Below, piece after piece: positions 10,423 through 19,501 of a DNA stretch of 64,000 bases. The stretch spans positions 1 through 64,000 of the forward strand of contig NZ_LUUI01000098.1 in NCBI RefSeq assembly GCF_001644015.1. The letters are read 5' to 3'. The notes beneath the pieces are model-generated. The model saw only the letters and a list, made by a program, of their open reading frames with translations, did not search any database and was not told the origin of the DNA. Position 1 is the stretch's first letter. Every line of letters starts with the position of its first letter. This DNA is from Methylomonas lenta (lineage in GTDB: Bacteria > Pseudomonadota > Gammaproteobacteria > Methylococcales > Methylomonadaceae). The translations under genes and the position numbers were made by a program.

Positions 10423-10662
10423 TGCGTGTTATTATTCAATTCATGCAGTTTCATAAACACATTTGTTGCTGATAGATAATGCGATATATTGGGTTCGCGC
10501 TCATTCATGCTAGAGCTGAAAAACTTAAAGCTTGAGCCTCTAAGAATCGTTGTATTAACAAGGTGGATGGAGATAGAGAAATATTCTCAGTGGGCTGCTG
10601 GATAGGGATGTCTTTAGCTGATCGACCATCCTGGTTAAAATTATTGGTTCGTATATTCATTA

Positions 10663-11610
10663 ATGAGCGATTCAAGTCAAAAAGCTACTCTGTTGCCGTC
10701 TACTACCTTGGTTAACGAGGTGGTCAACAATGTTCGCGCCCAACTCGTGCTTGACCCCTATCTGGTTATTTTGTCCGGCTGTGATCGGGGTAGGCAATTT
10801 AAACTGCATCAGCTCTCTTACGTGATCGGTCGCTGCCATGAAGCGGATATTGTGATAGGCGATCCGAAAATCTCCAGAAGACACGGCGTATTTTCCATTT
10901 TCAAGGATAGGATTTTATTTGAGGATTTACAGTCGACTAATGGCAGCTATCTTGCTGGTGAGCGAATTGAAAAGTGTTGGCTGAATGTACATGACCGAAT
11001 TCTGGTCGGCGATACGCTTATGCGTATTGACTATAAATGTTATAACGAAGCCGAATCTGAGCAAGCGCTGTATAGAGCTGCTTACACCGATGCATTAACG
11101 GGTATCTTCAATCGAGGCGCGTTTATGCAGCGTGCTCAGGAAGAGTTTTCATTTTGTAAGCGAAATAATGTCTTGATGAGCATCGTTATGAGCGATGTTG
11201 ATCACTTTAAAGACATCAATGATAGCTATGGGCATCCGGCCGGTGATCAGGTTTTAATGGAATTGTCCGCTATTCTTGCCGAACAAATGAGAAAGGAAGA
11301 CTTACTTGCACGCTATGGCGGCGAAGAATTTATCATGTTATTGAGGGAGACGTCTGCAGATGCTGCCGCTGGTTGGGCGGAAAGAATCAGGCAAATAGTG
11401 ATGCAGTATCCCTTCGCCTATAAAGGCCAATCGATACCTGCAACGATCTCAATCGGTATTTGTACCCGGCGGATATCAACGCTCGATTCATTACACGCGA
11501 TAATTCGGATTGCAGACGATGCCTTATATCTTGCCAAGCGAAATGGTCGGAATCGGTTGGAAATAGCGCATTTCACTGATTCCTCGATCAGCGGTAATGA
11601 TGTCAAATAA
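10663..11610 (+). CDS. FHA domain-diguanylate cyclase (GGDEF)
   Basis: A 315-residue cytoplasmic protein. Residues ~33-125 form a forkhead-associated (FHA) phosphothreonine-binding domain (IGRCHEADIVI, SRRHG, STNGSYL). Residues ~135-305 form a GGDEF domain with active-site GGEEF (219-223) and the product-inhibition site RKED (210-213), five residues before it, so it should make cyclic-di-GMP with feedback control. It lies upstream of the receiver-Hpt gene and the T6SS cluster on the same strand. FHA proteins elsewhere switch T6SS activity through threonine phosphorylation. Here the FHA part is fused to a c-di-GMP enzyme, which I infer connects phospho-signals to this messenger; no Ser/Thr kinase gene is seen nearby. 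Confidence 0.9.
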   Translation: MSDSSQKATLLPSTTLVNEVVNNVRAQLVLDPYLVILSGCDRGRQFKLHQLSYVIGRCHEADIVIGDPKISRRHGVFSIFKDRILFEDLQSTNGSYLAGERIEKCWLNVHDRILVGDTLMRIDYKCYNEAESEQALYRAAYTDALTGIFNRGAFMQRAQEEFSFCKRNNVLMSIVMSDVDHFKDINDSYGHPAGDQVLMELSAILAEQMRKEDLLARYGGEEFIMLLRETSADAAAGWAERIRQIVMQYPFAYKGQSIPATISIGICTRRISTLDSLHAIIRIADDALYLAKRNGRNRLEIAHFTDSSISGNDVK

Positions 11611-11701
11611 CTCATCTATGCTGTTATTCTCCGTGAGAATTTTGTGATATTTAACAGCTTAGAATAGCTATCCTCTACACCCTCCAGCAAAATTATTCAA
11701 T

Positions 11702-12442
11702 ATGATTTTAACTGAGTTATCCATCCTGATTGCTGACGACAACGAGATGAATCGTTGGCTTTTAGCAGAACAATTAAGCGTTTGGAGCAATGATGTCGCG
11801 TTGGCTTGCGATGGTCTGGAAGCTTGGAATTTATTACAGGATCGGCAGTATTCAATGGTGTTTCTGGATGTGAATATGCCAGGGCTGAATGGTTTTGAAT
11901 TAGTGAAAAAGGCTAGGACAGAATCGCTTAATCGTTTGACGCCCATCATCGCAGTGACAGCTCATATACAAACTCATCAGCGGTATTTGTTGATTGAAGA
12001 CGGATTTAATGAATGCCTGGTTAAACCCATCGTGCTGGCGGACTTACAACATGTGTTATCAAATTGGTGTGCGCCAACTGCCACAGTAAGCAGCCAATAC
12101 TATGCACAAGCTTTATTAAAAAAAACTGAGCATAATCCAGCGTTGGGGCAGGTTTTTTTTCAAAAAATGCTGCAAGAAGTGCCTACTCAATTAGTTGATT
12201 TAGGGCAGGCCTTGCAAGATCAGCAATGCCAAATAGCCTTGGATATTGCGCATAAATTACATGGCAGTTTTTGTTTTTCAGGTTTTGATGATTTACGCGC
12301 GATTGCCGGACAATTGGAGCAGGATTTACTCAATATCGATCTGCCAAAAGCTAACCAACAATTTCAACGATTAACTAATGGGTTTGCAAATTTATTAAAC
12401 TTGCAAAACGACGTTATAGCTAATTTGTTTGGAGACTTTTAA
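11702..12442 (+). CDS. Receiver-Hpt phosphorelay protein
   Basis: A 246-residue protein. Residues ~5-120 are a CheY-like receiver with acidic pair DD (12-13), phospho-acceptor Asp56 (FLDVNMPG), Thr86 (VTAH) and Lys109 (VKPI). Residues ~135-235 look like a histidine phosphotransfer domain with His184 in AHKLHGSF. It has no output domain and no kinase, so it would pass phosphate between other proteins. It sits between the FHA-GGDEF gene and tssA on the same strand, which suggests a role in controlling the T6SS, but that link is only positional. Confidence 0.85.
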   Translation: MILTELSILIADDNEMNRWLLAEQLSVWSNDVALACDGLEAWNLLQDRQYSMVFLDVNMPGLNGFELVKKARTESLNRLTPIIAVTAHIQTHQRYLLIEDGFNECLVKPIVLADLQHVLSNWCAPTATVSSQYYAQALLKKTEHNPALGQVFFQKMLQEVPTQLVDLGQALQDQQCQIALDIAHKLHGSFCFSGFDDLRAIAGQLEQDLLNIDLPKANQQFQRLTNGFANLLNLQNDVIANLFGDF

Positions 12443-12539
12443 ATATTAGAAAATGCTAAAAATCTAAAAGCCTTTTACTTTTGCGCAAACTGGACTAGGC
12501 TAGGACAGTTGAATTTTTATAAAACCTCAAAAGGCATCC

Positions 12540-13577
12540 ATGGCTGACTTGTTGGCATTACTTGACGAAATTTCATCGGATAAACCTTGCGGGGATTATC
12601 TGGAATATGATCCGGCCTACCTTGAGTTGGGAAAAGATATTCTTGGTAAGCCCGAGGACCCCATTACAGGGGAAAGTGCCCAGCCACCTAATTGGCGCGA
12701 TATTCAAAAAAAAGCCTTATCCATATTGCAACATAGCAAAGATTTGCAGGTTGTAATCTATCTTATTCGGGCCTTGATTGATCAAGAAGGCTTGACGGGT
12801 TTTCATTCTGGTTTAACGCTGTTACGAGGACTTTTGGAAAAATATTGGGATGAAATTCATCCAATACTGGATCCAGAGGATGATTTGGATCCAACTGCCC
12901 GGGTTAACATTCTGGAAGAATTGAATAATTTTGAATCCGTGCTGAGGCCTTTAAGTCTTATGCCGTTGATTAATTCAAAATCGGCCGGTCGCTTTAGTTT
13001 ACGTGACATTCATTTAGCCACTGACAAACTGGATGTGCCAGAAGACACAGTCAAACCCGATATCGGCTTAATCAAAGCCGCGTTTATAGATGTCGCAGCG
13101 GAAGTTGTAGCGGCAAGCTATCAAGCCATTAATGAAACTATAGACATCGTTCAGAAAATTGATGCGCTGGTGGGTGAAAAAGTTGGCATAGAAAACCGGC
13201 CGGATTTGTCTGGCTTGGCGGCTTTGCTTAAAGAGATGCAACATGTATTTGAAAACTATGCGGTTGCAGAATTATCTGGTTCGAGCGCACAACCAGAAGA
13301 AGAGGATCTGAGTGAGGGGGCAATTCAGCAAGTCTCTTCACGGAAACCAGTAGCTATAGGTGGTGTTAATTCCAGGCAAGATGTACTAAAAACCCTGGAT
13401 CTGATCTGTAAGTATTACGCGGAACATGAACCCTCCAGCCCTGTGCCCATTCTACTGAACCGGGCAAAAAAATTAGTCACTGCAGATTTTATGCAAATTG
13501 TGGAAAATCTGTTGCCGGATAGCATGTCTCAGTTACAACAGATCAAAGGTCCTGATCCGGAAGCGGATCAATATTAA
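12540..13577 (+). CDS. tssA: T6SS protein TssA (ImpA family)
   Basis: A 345-residue TssA/ImpA protein, the cap that guides assembly of baseplate and sheath in type VI secretion. The N-terminal ImpA domain is visible: LDEISSDKPCGDYLEYDPAYLEL, then EPPNWRD-like and KDLQVVIYLIRAL phrases, with GLTLLRGLLEKYWDEIHP. The C-terminal quarter ends HEPSSPVPILLNRAKKLVTADFMQIVENLLPDS, typical of the short TssA class. It is the first gene of the T6SS run; tssB begins 25 bases after its stop. No strong promoter could be named in the 97 bases upstream. Confidence 0.92.
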   Translation: MADLLALLDEISSDKPCGDYLEYDPAYLELGKDILGKPEDPITGESAQPPNWRDIQKKALSILQHSKDLQVVIYLIRALIDQEGLTGFHSGLTLLRGLLEKYWDEIHPILDPEDDLDPTARVNILEELNNFESVLRPLSLMPLINSKSAGRFSLRDIHLATDKLDVPEDTVKPDIGLIKAAFIDVAAEVVAASYQAINETIDIVQKIDALVGEKVGIENRPDLSGLAALLKEMQHVFENYAVAELSGSSAQPEEEDLSEGAIQQVSSRKPVAIGGVNSRQDVLKTLDLICKYYAEHEPSSPVPILLNRAKKLVTADFMQIVENLLPDSMSQLQQIKGPDPEADQY

Positions 13578-13601
13578 TCATTATCAAAAATGGAGTAGGA
13601 A

Positions 13602-14135
13602 ATGGCAGAAAGTAGTCAGAAGTTTATACAGCGAAACCGGGCACCACGTGTTCAAATTGAATACGATGTAGAAGTTTATGGCTCTGAAAAAAAAGTGCAA
13701 CTGCCTTTTGTGATGGGGGTATTGTCCGATCTTTCCGGTAAGCCTTCTGAGCCGTTACCTGCTGTGGCGGATCGCAAGTTACTGGAAATTGATGTGGATA
13801 ATTTCAATGATAGGCTGAAATCCATGAAGCCGAGAACGGCTTTCCAAGTGGCTAACACCCTGACGGGTGAAGGTAATTTAAATGTCGATATCACCTTTGA
13901 AAGCATGGATGATTTTTCTCCGGCAGCGGTGGCAAAAAAAGTAGCCGGTCTGGATAAAATTGTTGAAGCCCGAACACAATTAGCCAATTTGATTACGTAT
14001 ATGGATGGCAAGACCGGTGCAGAAGATTTGATTGCTAAATTGATCAATGACCCGGCTTTATTGCAAACCTTGGCAGCAAAAGCAAAACCGGCTGAAACCG
14101 ATGCCGCCGAAACTGCTGAAGGAAGTGAGGAGTAA
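13602..14135 (+). CDS. tssB: T6SS sheath small subunit TssB (VipA)
   Basis: A 177-residue sheath protomer that pairs with TssC to form the contractile tail sheath. The diagnostic opening is QKFIQRNRAPRVQIEYDVE, with LPFVMGVLSDLSG and DRKLLEIDVDNFND following. The acidic, Ala-rich C-tail (DAAETAEGSEE) is usual. GGAGTAGGA provides a ribosome site. Only 3 bases separate it from tssC, as in most T6SS clusters. Confidence 0.97.
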   Translation: MAESSQKFIQRNRAPRVQIEYDVEVYGSEKKVQLPFVMGVLSDLSGKPSEPLPAVADRKLLEIDVDNFNDRLKSMKPRTAFQVANTLTGEGNLNVDITFESMDDFSPAAVAKKVAGLDKIVEARTQLANLITYMDGKTGAEDLIAKLINDPALLQTLAAKAKPAETDAAETAEGSEE

Positions 14136-14138
14136 CTT

Positions 14139-15629
14139 ATGGCTGAATTAGACACACAAGCTCAGCAAGGAGCTACAGAAACACTTGAGCTGGATGATTT
14201 TTCGGCATTACTGTCAAAAGAATTTAAACCGGGTACAGAGGCGGCTAATCAGGTTAATAACGCGGTGTCTACCTTGGCGCAATATGCCTTGAAAGATGTT
14301 GCCAATATATCTGATGACGCGATCAAGAGCATACAATCTATTATTGCCAGTCTGGATCAAAAGATCTCCGAACAATTGAATTTAGTATTACATCATCCGG
14401 ATTTTCAGCAATTGGAAGGTGCTTGGCGCGGTTTGCATTATCTGGTGAATAACACCGAAACCGATGAAATGCTAAAAATCAAAGTTTTGAATATTTCCAA
14501 AAAGGAATTAGGCAAAACCCTAAAAAAATTCAAAGGTACAGCCTGGGATCAAAGTCCTTTATTCAAAAAACTGTATGAAGAAGAATTTGGTACTTTCGGT
14601 GGTGAACCGTTTGGTTGTTTAGTCGGTGATTATCATTTTGATCACACCCCGCCCGATGTTGAACTATTGGGCGAAATATCAAAAATTTCCGCAGCATCAC
14701 ATACGCCTTTCATCGCTGGCGTAGCACCATCAGTCATGCAAATGGAGAGTTGGTCCGAACTGGCTAATCCAAGAGATTTGACCAAAATATTTCAAACACC
14801 TGAATACGCCGCTTGGCGCTCCTTACGTGACTCTGACGATGCGCGTTATCTCGGTTTGGCCATGCCGCGTTTTCTTAGTCGTTTGCCTTACGGTAGTAAA
14901 ACCGACCCGGTGGATGAGTTTGATTTTGAGGAAGACACTTCCGGGGCCAACAGTAATAAATATACTTGGTCTAACGCCGCTTATGCGATGGCTGTTAACA
15001 TCAATCGTTCATTCAAACTATATGGATGGTGCTCGCGTATTCGAGGCATAGAGTCCGGTGGTGCTGTAGAAGGTTTGCCAGTGCATACTTTCCCGACTGA
15101 TGACGGTGGGGTGGATATGAAATGTCCTACCGAAATTGCTATTACCGACAGACGCGAAGCTGAGTTGGCGAAAAGTGGCTTCATGCCGTTGATACACAAG
15201 AAAAACTCAGACTTTGCTGCATTTATTGGTGCGCAATCGCTACAAAAACCGGCCGAGTATGATGACCCTGATGCGACTGCCAATGCTAATTTAGCCGCGC
15301 GTTTGCCTTATTTGTTTGCCACCTGCCGTTTTGCGCATTATTTAAAATGTATTGTGCGCGACAAAGTCGGGTCATTTAAAGAACGCGAAGACATGCAAAA
15401 ATGGTTGACCAGTTGGGTGAATAATTATGTCGATCCGAATCCTGAGATGTCCGATGAACTCACTAAATCACGTAAACCATTGGCTGCAGCTGAAGTAGTG
15501 GTAGAAGAGGTGGAGGGTAATCCAGGTTATTACACCTCAAAATTTTATCTCAGACCACATTATCAATTGGAAGGGTTAACCGTATCTTTGCGATTGGTGT
15601 CTAAATTACCTTCTGTAAAAGGTGGTTAA
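14139..15629 (+). CDS. tssC: T6SS sheath large subunit TssC (VipB)
   Basis: A 496-residue large sheath subunit. It contains the family signature LEGAWRGLHYLVNNTETDEMLKIKVLN, GEPFGCLVGDYHFDH, and the C-terminal strand region LRPHYQLEGLTVSLRLVSKLP. Length is normal. With TssB it makes the tube that contracts to drive the Hcp/VgrG spike, and ClpV later disassembles it. Confidence 0.97.
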   Translation: MAELDTQAQQGATETLELDDFSALLSKEFKPGTEAANQVNNAVSTLAQYALKDVANISDDAIKSIQSIIASLDQKISEQLNLVLHHPDFQQLEGAWRGLHYLVNNTETDEMLKIKVLNISKKELGKTLKKFKGTAWDQSPLFKKLYEEEFGTFGGEPFGCLVGDYHFDHTPPDVELLGEISKISAASHTPFIAGVAPSVMQMESWSELANPRDLTKIFQTPEYAAWRSLRDSDDARYLGLAMPRFLSRLPYGSKTDPVDEFDFEEDTSGANSNKYTWSNAAYAMAVNINRSFKLYGWCSRIRGIESGGAVEGLPVHTFPTDDGGVDMKCPTEIAITDRREAELAKSGFMPLIHKKNSDFAAFIGAQSLQKPAEYDDPDATANANLAARLPYLFATCRFAHYLKCIVRDKVGSFKEREDMQKWLTSWVNNYVDPNPEMSDELTKSRKPLAAAEVVVEEVEGNPGYYTSKFYLRPHYQLEGLTVSLRLVSKLPSVKGG

Positions 15630-15744
15630 ATTAAGGGATAGATTCAATATTTCAGGAGGCTCGTGTATGGCATGATGAGGGTGGAAGCAGTCGTTTTTCT
15701 AAGAATATTTTTTATTTAGTTTTTTATAAAAGAAGGAGATGGTC

Positions 15745-16227
15745 ATGGCAGTTGATATGTTTATCAAAATTGACAAGATAAAAGGTGAGTCACAGGATAA
15801 GTCTCATAAAGGCGAAACCGATGTATTGGCTTGGAGTTGGGGGATGTCCCAATCAGGTACTTTCCACGCAGGTGCTGGCGGTGGTGCAGGTAAGGTGAAT
15901 GTCCAAGATCTTAGTTTGACTAAATGGGTCGATATGGGCAGTACTGACTTAATGTTGGCTGCTTGTAAGGGCACACATATACCAAAAGCCGTCTTAGTAG
16001 TACGTAAAGCCGGCGATACACCACTTGAGTATCTGACCATTACCATGGAAAAAGTCATGGTAACCTCTATTTCAACTGGAGGGTCGGGTGGTGAAGATCG
16101 TTTGACTGAGAATGTCACACTAAATTTCTCAAAAGTATCAGTGAAATATGTAGAACAAAAACCAGAAGGTGGTGAAGGTGCAAAACCTGAAATAAAATGG
16201 AATATTGCTGAAAACGCACCATTTTAA
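15745..16227 (+). CDS. hcp: T6SS tube protein Hcp (TssD)
   Basis: A 160-residue Hcp1-type protein that forms the hexameric rings of the inner tube. The start MAVDMFIKIDKIKGESQDKSH is classic, as is the end KPEIKWNIAENAPF. ATG 15739 in the same frame touches the ribosome site AGGAG (15734-15738), so ATG 15745, with a normal 6-base gap, is the likely start. A 115-base leader before it and a strong hairpin after it set hcp apart from its neighbours. This fits the need for much higher Hcp levels. Confidence 0.96.
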   Translation: MAVDMFIKIDKIKGESQDKSHKGETDVLAWSWGMSQSGTFHAGAGGGAGKVNVQDLSLTKWVDMGSTDLMLAACKGTHIPKAVLVVRKAGDTPLEYLTITMEKVMVTSISTGGSGGEDRLTENVTLNFSKVSVKYVEQKPEGGEGAKPEIKWNIAENAPF

Positions 16228-16247
16228 ATTTTCGTGGTTTTTCATAC

Positions 16248-16271
16248 GCGCCTGCCATAAACGGCAGGCGC
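16248..16271 (+). terminator. Hairpin after hcp (partial terminator or mRNA stabiliser)
   Basis: GCGCCTGCC, 6-base loop, GGCAGGCGC: a perfect 9-bp GC-rich stem 20 bases after the hcp stop, with only a short T-run behind it. Since tagJ and the rest of the T6SS genes follow on the same strand, it more likely attenuates read-through or protects the hcp mRNA end than stops transcription fully. Confidence 0.65.
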
Positions 16272-16297
16272 TTCATGACTATAAGGTTTGAGCGTAA

Positions 16298-17116
16298 ATG
16301 ATTTCAAGTACAGCTGAAATATGCTTAAAAGAAGGCCGGCTCGATGAAGCGCTAAAGCTCCTGCAAGATCAGGTGCGTAAAAATCCTGATGTGGCTAAGC
16401 ATCGGGTATTTTTGTTTCAGTTGCTGGCACTTAATGGGCAATGGGATAGGGCGCTGAACCAGCTTAATGTCTGCGGCAATCTGGCTGATGCAAATTTGGC
16501 TATGGTGCAAACTTATCGAGAAGCCATTCGCTGCGAATTACTGCGCGAAAAAATATTTAATGGTGAAACTTCGCCTTTGGTGTTTGGAGAGCCGGAAAGA
16601 TGGATTGCGTTGCTAATTGAGGCTAATAAATTATCTGCTCAGGCAAACTATTCCCAAGCTAGCGAATTGCGCGATCAGGCTTTTGAGTTAGCTCCCACGA
16701 CTTCCGGATCTATCAATGGCGTTGTTTTCGAATGGATTGCGGACTCTGATACACGTTTAGGCCCGGTCGTCGAAGCGGTTGTCAATGGTCGTTACTACTG
16801 GATTCCTTTTAATCGGATTGCCAGAGTCGAAATTGAAGCGCCCGAGGATCTGCGAGATTTGATTTGGCTGCCGGCTCAATTTACCTGGGCTAACGGTGGT
16901 AGCGCGGTTGGCCTGATTCCTTCTCGATATCCTGATTCGCAAAATAACCAAGATGCCATCGTGCGACTAGCGCGTAAGACGGAATGGCATGAGCCTGCTG
17001 CCGGCCATTTTCATGGTTTAGGCCAGCGTGTTTTTATCACGGATACAGGTGAGAATTCGCTATTTGATATTCGGGAACTTGTTTTAAATACAGCAATGCC
17101 GGACGAGCATGGCTGA
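16298..17116 (+). CDS. tagJ: T6SS accessory protein TagJ (ImpE/SciE family)
   Basis: A 272-residue ImpE/TagJ protein. The N-terminal half is TPR-like helices (CLKEGRLDEALKLLQDQVRKNPD). The C-terminal half has the ImpE phrases WIADSDTRLGPVVEAVVNGRYYWIPF and GQRVFITD. In characterised systems TagJ binds TssB/ClpV and modulates sheath recycling; it is not essential everywhere. Its 3' end overlaps the tssE start by 8 bases. Confidence 0.9.
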   Translation: MISSTAEICLKEGRLDEALKLLQDQVRKNPDVAKHRVFLFQLLALNGQWDRALNQLNVCGNLADANLAMVQTYREAIRCELLREKIFNGETSPLVFGEPERWIALLIEANKLSAQANYSQASELRDQAFELAPTTSGSINGVVFEWIADSDTRLGPVVEAVVNGRYYWIPFNRIARVEIEAPEDLRDLIWLPAQFTWANGGSAVGLIPSRYPDSQNNQDAIVRLARKTEWHEPAAGHFHGLGQRVFITDTGENSLFDIRELVLNTAMPDEHG

Positions 17117-17612
17117 GTTAGTCGCCAAAGAGCGTCTGCAACCCTCGTTGCTGGACCGTCTTACCGACCATTCGCCTGGAGAAAAAACCGAAGCACGCGA
17201 GCAACGGGTGATGTCTTACCGGCAATTACGCCAGAGCGTACTAAGAGATTTAAGTTGGTTGTTAAATACTACCGCTTTTGAGGCCTTGGAAGACTTGTCT
17301 ACAGCGCCTCAGGTGGCGCGTTCTGTGATTAACTATGGTATTCCGGCTTTATCGGGCACTAACTTCAGCAGTCTCGATTCTGGCAAACTAGAACAAAAAA
17401 TCAAACAAGCCATCGTTAATTTTGAGCCCAGGATACTGGCAGCTTCACTCAATGTTGATATTGTGATGGCCGAAGAACAGATGAGTCATAAATCGGTATC
17501 TTTTAAAATAGAGGGTGATTTATGGGCGCAACCTTTGCCTGTTCACCTTTATATTCGTAGCGACCTGGATTTGGAAACCGGCGAATTCAAAGTAAGCGAT
17601 TTGGGCGGCTAA
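17109..17612 (+). CDS. tssE: T6SS baseplate protein TssE (gp25-like)
   Basis: A 167-residue baseplate wedge protein related to phage T4 gp25. It starts near LQPSLLDRLTDHSPGE, contains the LRQSVLRDLSWLLNT block and the NYGIPALSGTNFSS phrase, and ends in the FKIEGDLWAQPLPVHLYIRSDLDLETGEF strand region. It overlaps tagJ by 8 bases and is followed by tssF after 2 bases, so translation is probably coupled. Confidence 0.94.
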   Translation: MAELVAKERLQPSLLDRLTDHSPGEKTEAREQRVMSYRQLRQSVLRDLSWLLNTTAFEALEDLSTAPQVARSVINYGIPALSGTNFSSLDSGKLEQKIKQAIVNFEPRILAASLNVDIVMAEEQMSHKSVSFKIEGDLWAQPLPVHLYIRSDLDLETGEFKVSDLGG

Positions 17613-17614
17613 AT

Positions 17615-19501
17615 ATGGATCCTCGTCTACTCAAATATTACAATCGTGAACTGCAGCATGTGCGTGAAGTGGGTGCGGAGTTTGCCAACGAATACCCTAA
17701 AATTGCAGCTAGATTAGGTCTGGATGCTTTCGAATGTTCTGATCCATATGTCGAGCGGTTGTTTGAAGGCTTTGCCTTTATGGCTGCCCGGGTTCAACTT
17801 AAAGTCGATGCGGAATTCCCTAATTTCACCCAGTCTTTACTGGAAATTATCTACCCGCACTATTTAGCCTCGACACCCTCCATGACAGTGGTTGAGTTTA
17901 AGCCGGATCTGACAGAGGAGGGTTTGGCTGATGGTTTTTTGATACCTAAGGGCAGTTCTCTGCGCAGTCAAATTGCCAAAGGCGAACAAACCGCTTGCGA
18001 ATATCAAACCGCACATCCCTTGCAGCTTTGGCCATTGGAGATTGCTCAGGTTGAATATTTATCGACTCTAGCAGCAGTATCCAGTCGTGGTCTGGCAGAC
18101 CCCAAACACTTATCCCAGGTTAAAGCGGCGATTCGTATCGTTTTACGTTGTACTGCTGGCGTCAATTTTAGCCGTTTGTCTTTGGAAACCTTGCCACTGT
18201 TTTTACGCGGTACCGGCGCCATACCTTACCGTTTGTACGAACAGTTATTGGCCAATACCAAGGCCATTGCCTGTAAATTTACCAATGACTCCAAGGTGCA
18301 ATTTAAATACGCAGCTGGAAACGTCACGCGTGGGTTGGGATTCGAAAAAGACGAGGCCTTATTGCGGCAAACACCGCGATCTTTCGATGGTTATAGGATA
18401 TTGCAGGAATATTTTGCTTTCCCGGAACGGTTTCTTTTTGCTGAGCTGTCTGGCTTATCCGCTTTAACCAATCAATGTGACGCAGACGAACTGGAACTGT
18501 TTCTGCTATTGGATCGCTGTGATGCGCAACTGATTAATGCATTGGATAAATCCAATCTGGCACTGTTTTGTGTACCAGCTATCAACTTATTTTCTAAACG
18601 TACCGACAGGATACATGTAGATCACCGACAGTCAGAATATCATGTGGTCGTTGATCGGACGCGGCCTATGGACTATGAAGTTTTTAGTGTCAATCAACTG
18701 AACGGTTTTGGTAGCGACCTGCATACGGAGCAGGCCTTTTTGCCTTTTTATGGCTCTAAAAGTGCTTACCAGAATCAAGCCGAAAATGCATTTTATATGT
18801 TGAGACGGCAAAAGCGCATATTGTCTTCCAAACAACGAAGAAAAGGCGTGCGATCCAGTTATATTGGTAGCGAATGCTATGTCTCGCTAGTCGATGCTGA
18901 ACAGGCACCGTATTCGTCGCAAACCACTCAATTGGGTCTGGAAGTATTATGTACTAATCGGGATTTACCTATGGTCATGCCGGTTGGTTTGGGCGATACC
19001 GACTTTAGTTTGCAAATCAGCGCACCAGTTAAATCCATCCGCTGTATTTCCGGCCCAACTAAACCGTTACCGGCAGCCTATGAAGGCAACAGTGTCTGGC
19101 GCTTAATTAATCATCTTTCATTGAATTACTTATCCTTAATTGATAGCGACCCCAAACAAGGGGCTGCTGCATTTCGTGAATTATTAGGGCTGTATGCCGA
19201 CCATCGAGAGCCGGCAGTAAAAAAACAAATAGAAGGCGTCATTTCAATCACTGCCAAAAATGTAGTCAGGCGCATAGACTCCAAAGGACCCATGGTTTTT
19301 GGGCGAGGGTTGGAGATATCGGTATTGCTGGATGAATCTGCTTTTGAAGGAGGCGGCTATTTTCTTTTGGGAGCCGTGTTGGAGCAGTTCTTTACCCGTT
19401 ATGTATCGATCAATTCTTTTGTCGAAACAGTCATCCGTACAACTGATCGTGATGAGGTGGCCCGATGGCCAGTGAAAATCGGCCGACGTCACACGTTCTG
19501 A
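17615..19501 (+). CDS. tssF: T6SS baseplate protein TssF (VasA/ImpG)
   Basis: A 628-residue TssF. The opening is diagnostic: MDPRLLKYYNRELQHVREVGAEFANEYPKIAARLGL, then DPYVERLFEGFAFMAARVQLKVD and FPNFTQSLLEIIYPHYL. The C-terminus LFTRYVSINSFVET matches the family end. It forms the baseplate wedge with TssG and TssE. The tssG gene starts 37 bases before its stop in another frame. Confidence 0.96.
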   Translation: MDPRLLKYYNRELQHVREVGAEFANEYPKIAARLGLDAFECSDPYVERLFEGFAFMAARVQLKVDAEFPNFTQSLLEIIYPHYLASTPSMTVVEFKPDLTEEGLADGFLIPKGSSLRSQIAKGEQTACEYQTAHPLQLWPLEIAQVEYLSTLAAVSSRGLADPKHLSQVKAAIRIVLRCTAGVNFSRLSLETLPLFLRGTGAIPYRLYEQLLANTKAIACKFTNDSKVQFKYAAGNVTRGLGFEKDEALLRQTPRSFDGYRILQEYFAFPERFLFAELSGLSALTNQCDADELELFLLLDRCDAQLINALDKSNLALFCVPAINLFSKRTDRIHVDHRQSEYHVVVDRTRPMDYEVFSVNQLNGFGSDLHTEQAFLPFYGSKSAYQNQAENAFYMLRRQKRILSSKQRRKGVRSSYIGSECYVSLVDAEQAPYSSQTTQLGLEVLCTNRDLPMVMPVGLGDTDFSLQISAPVKSIRCISGPTKPLPAAYEGNSVWRLINHLSLNYLSLIDSDPKQGAAAFRELLGLYADHREPAVKKQIEGVISITAKNVVRRIDSKGPMVFGRGLEISVLLDESAFEGGGYFLLGAVLEQFFTRYVSINSFVETVIRTTDRDEVARWPVKIGRRHTF

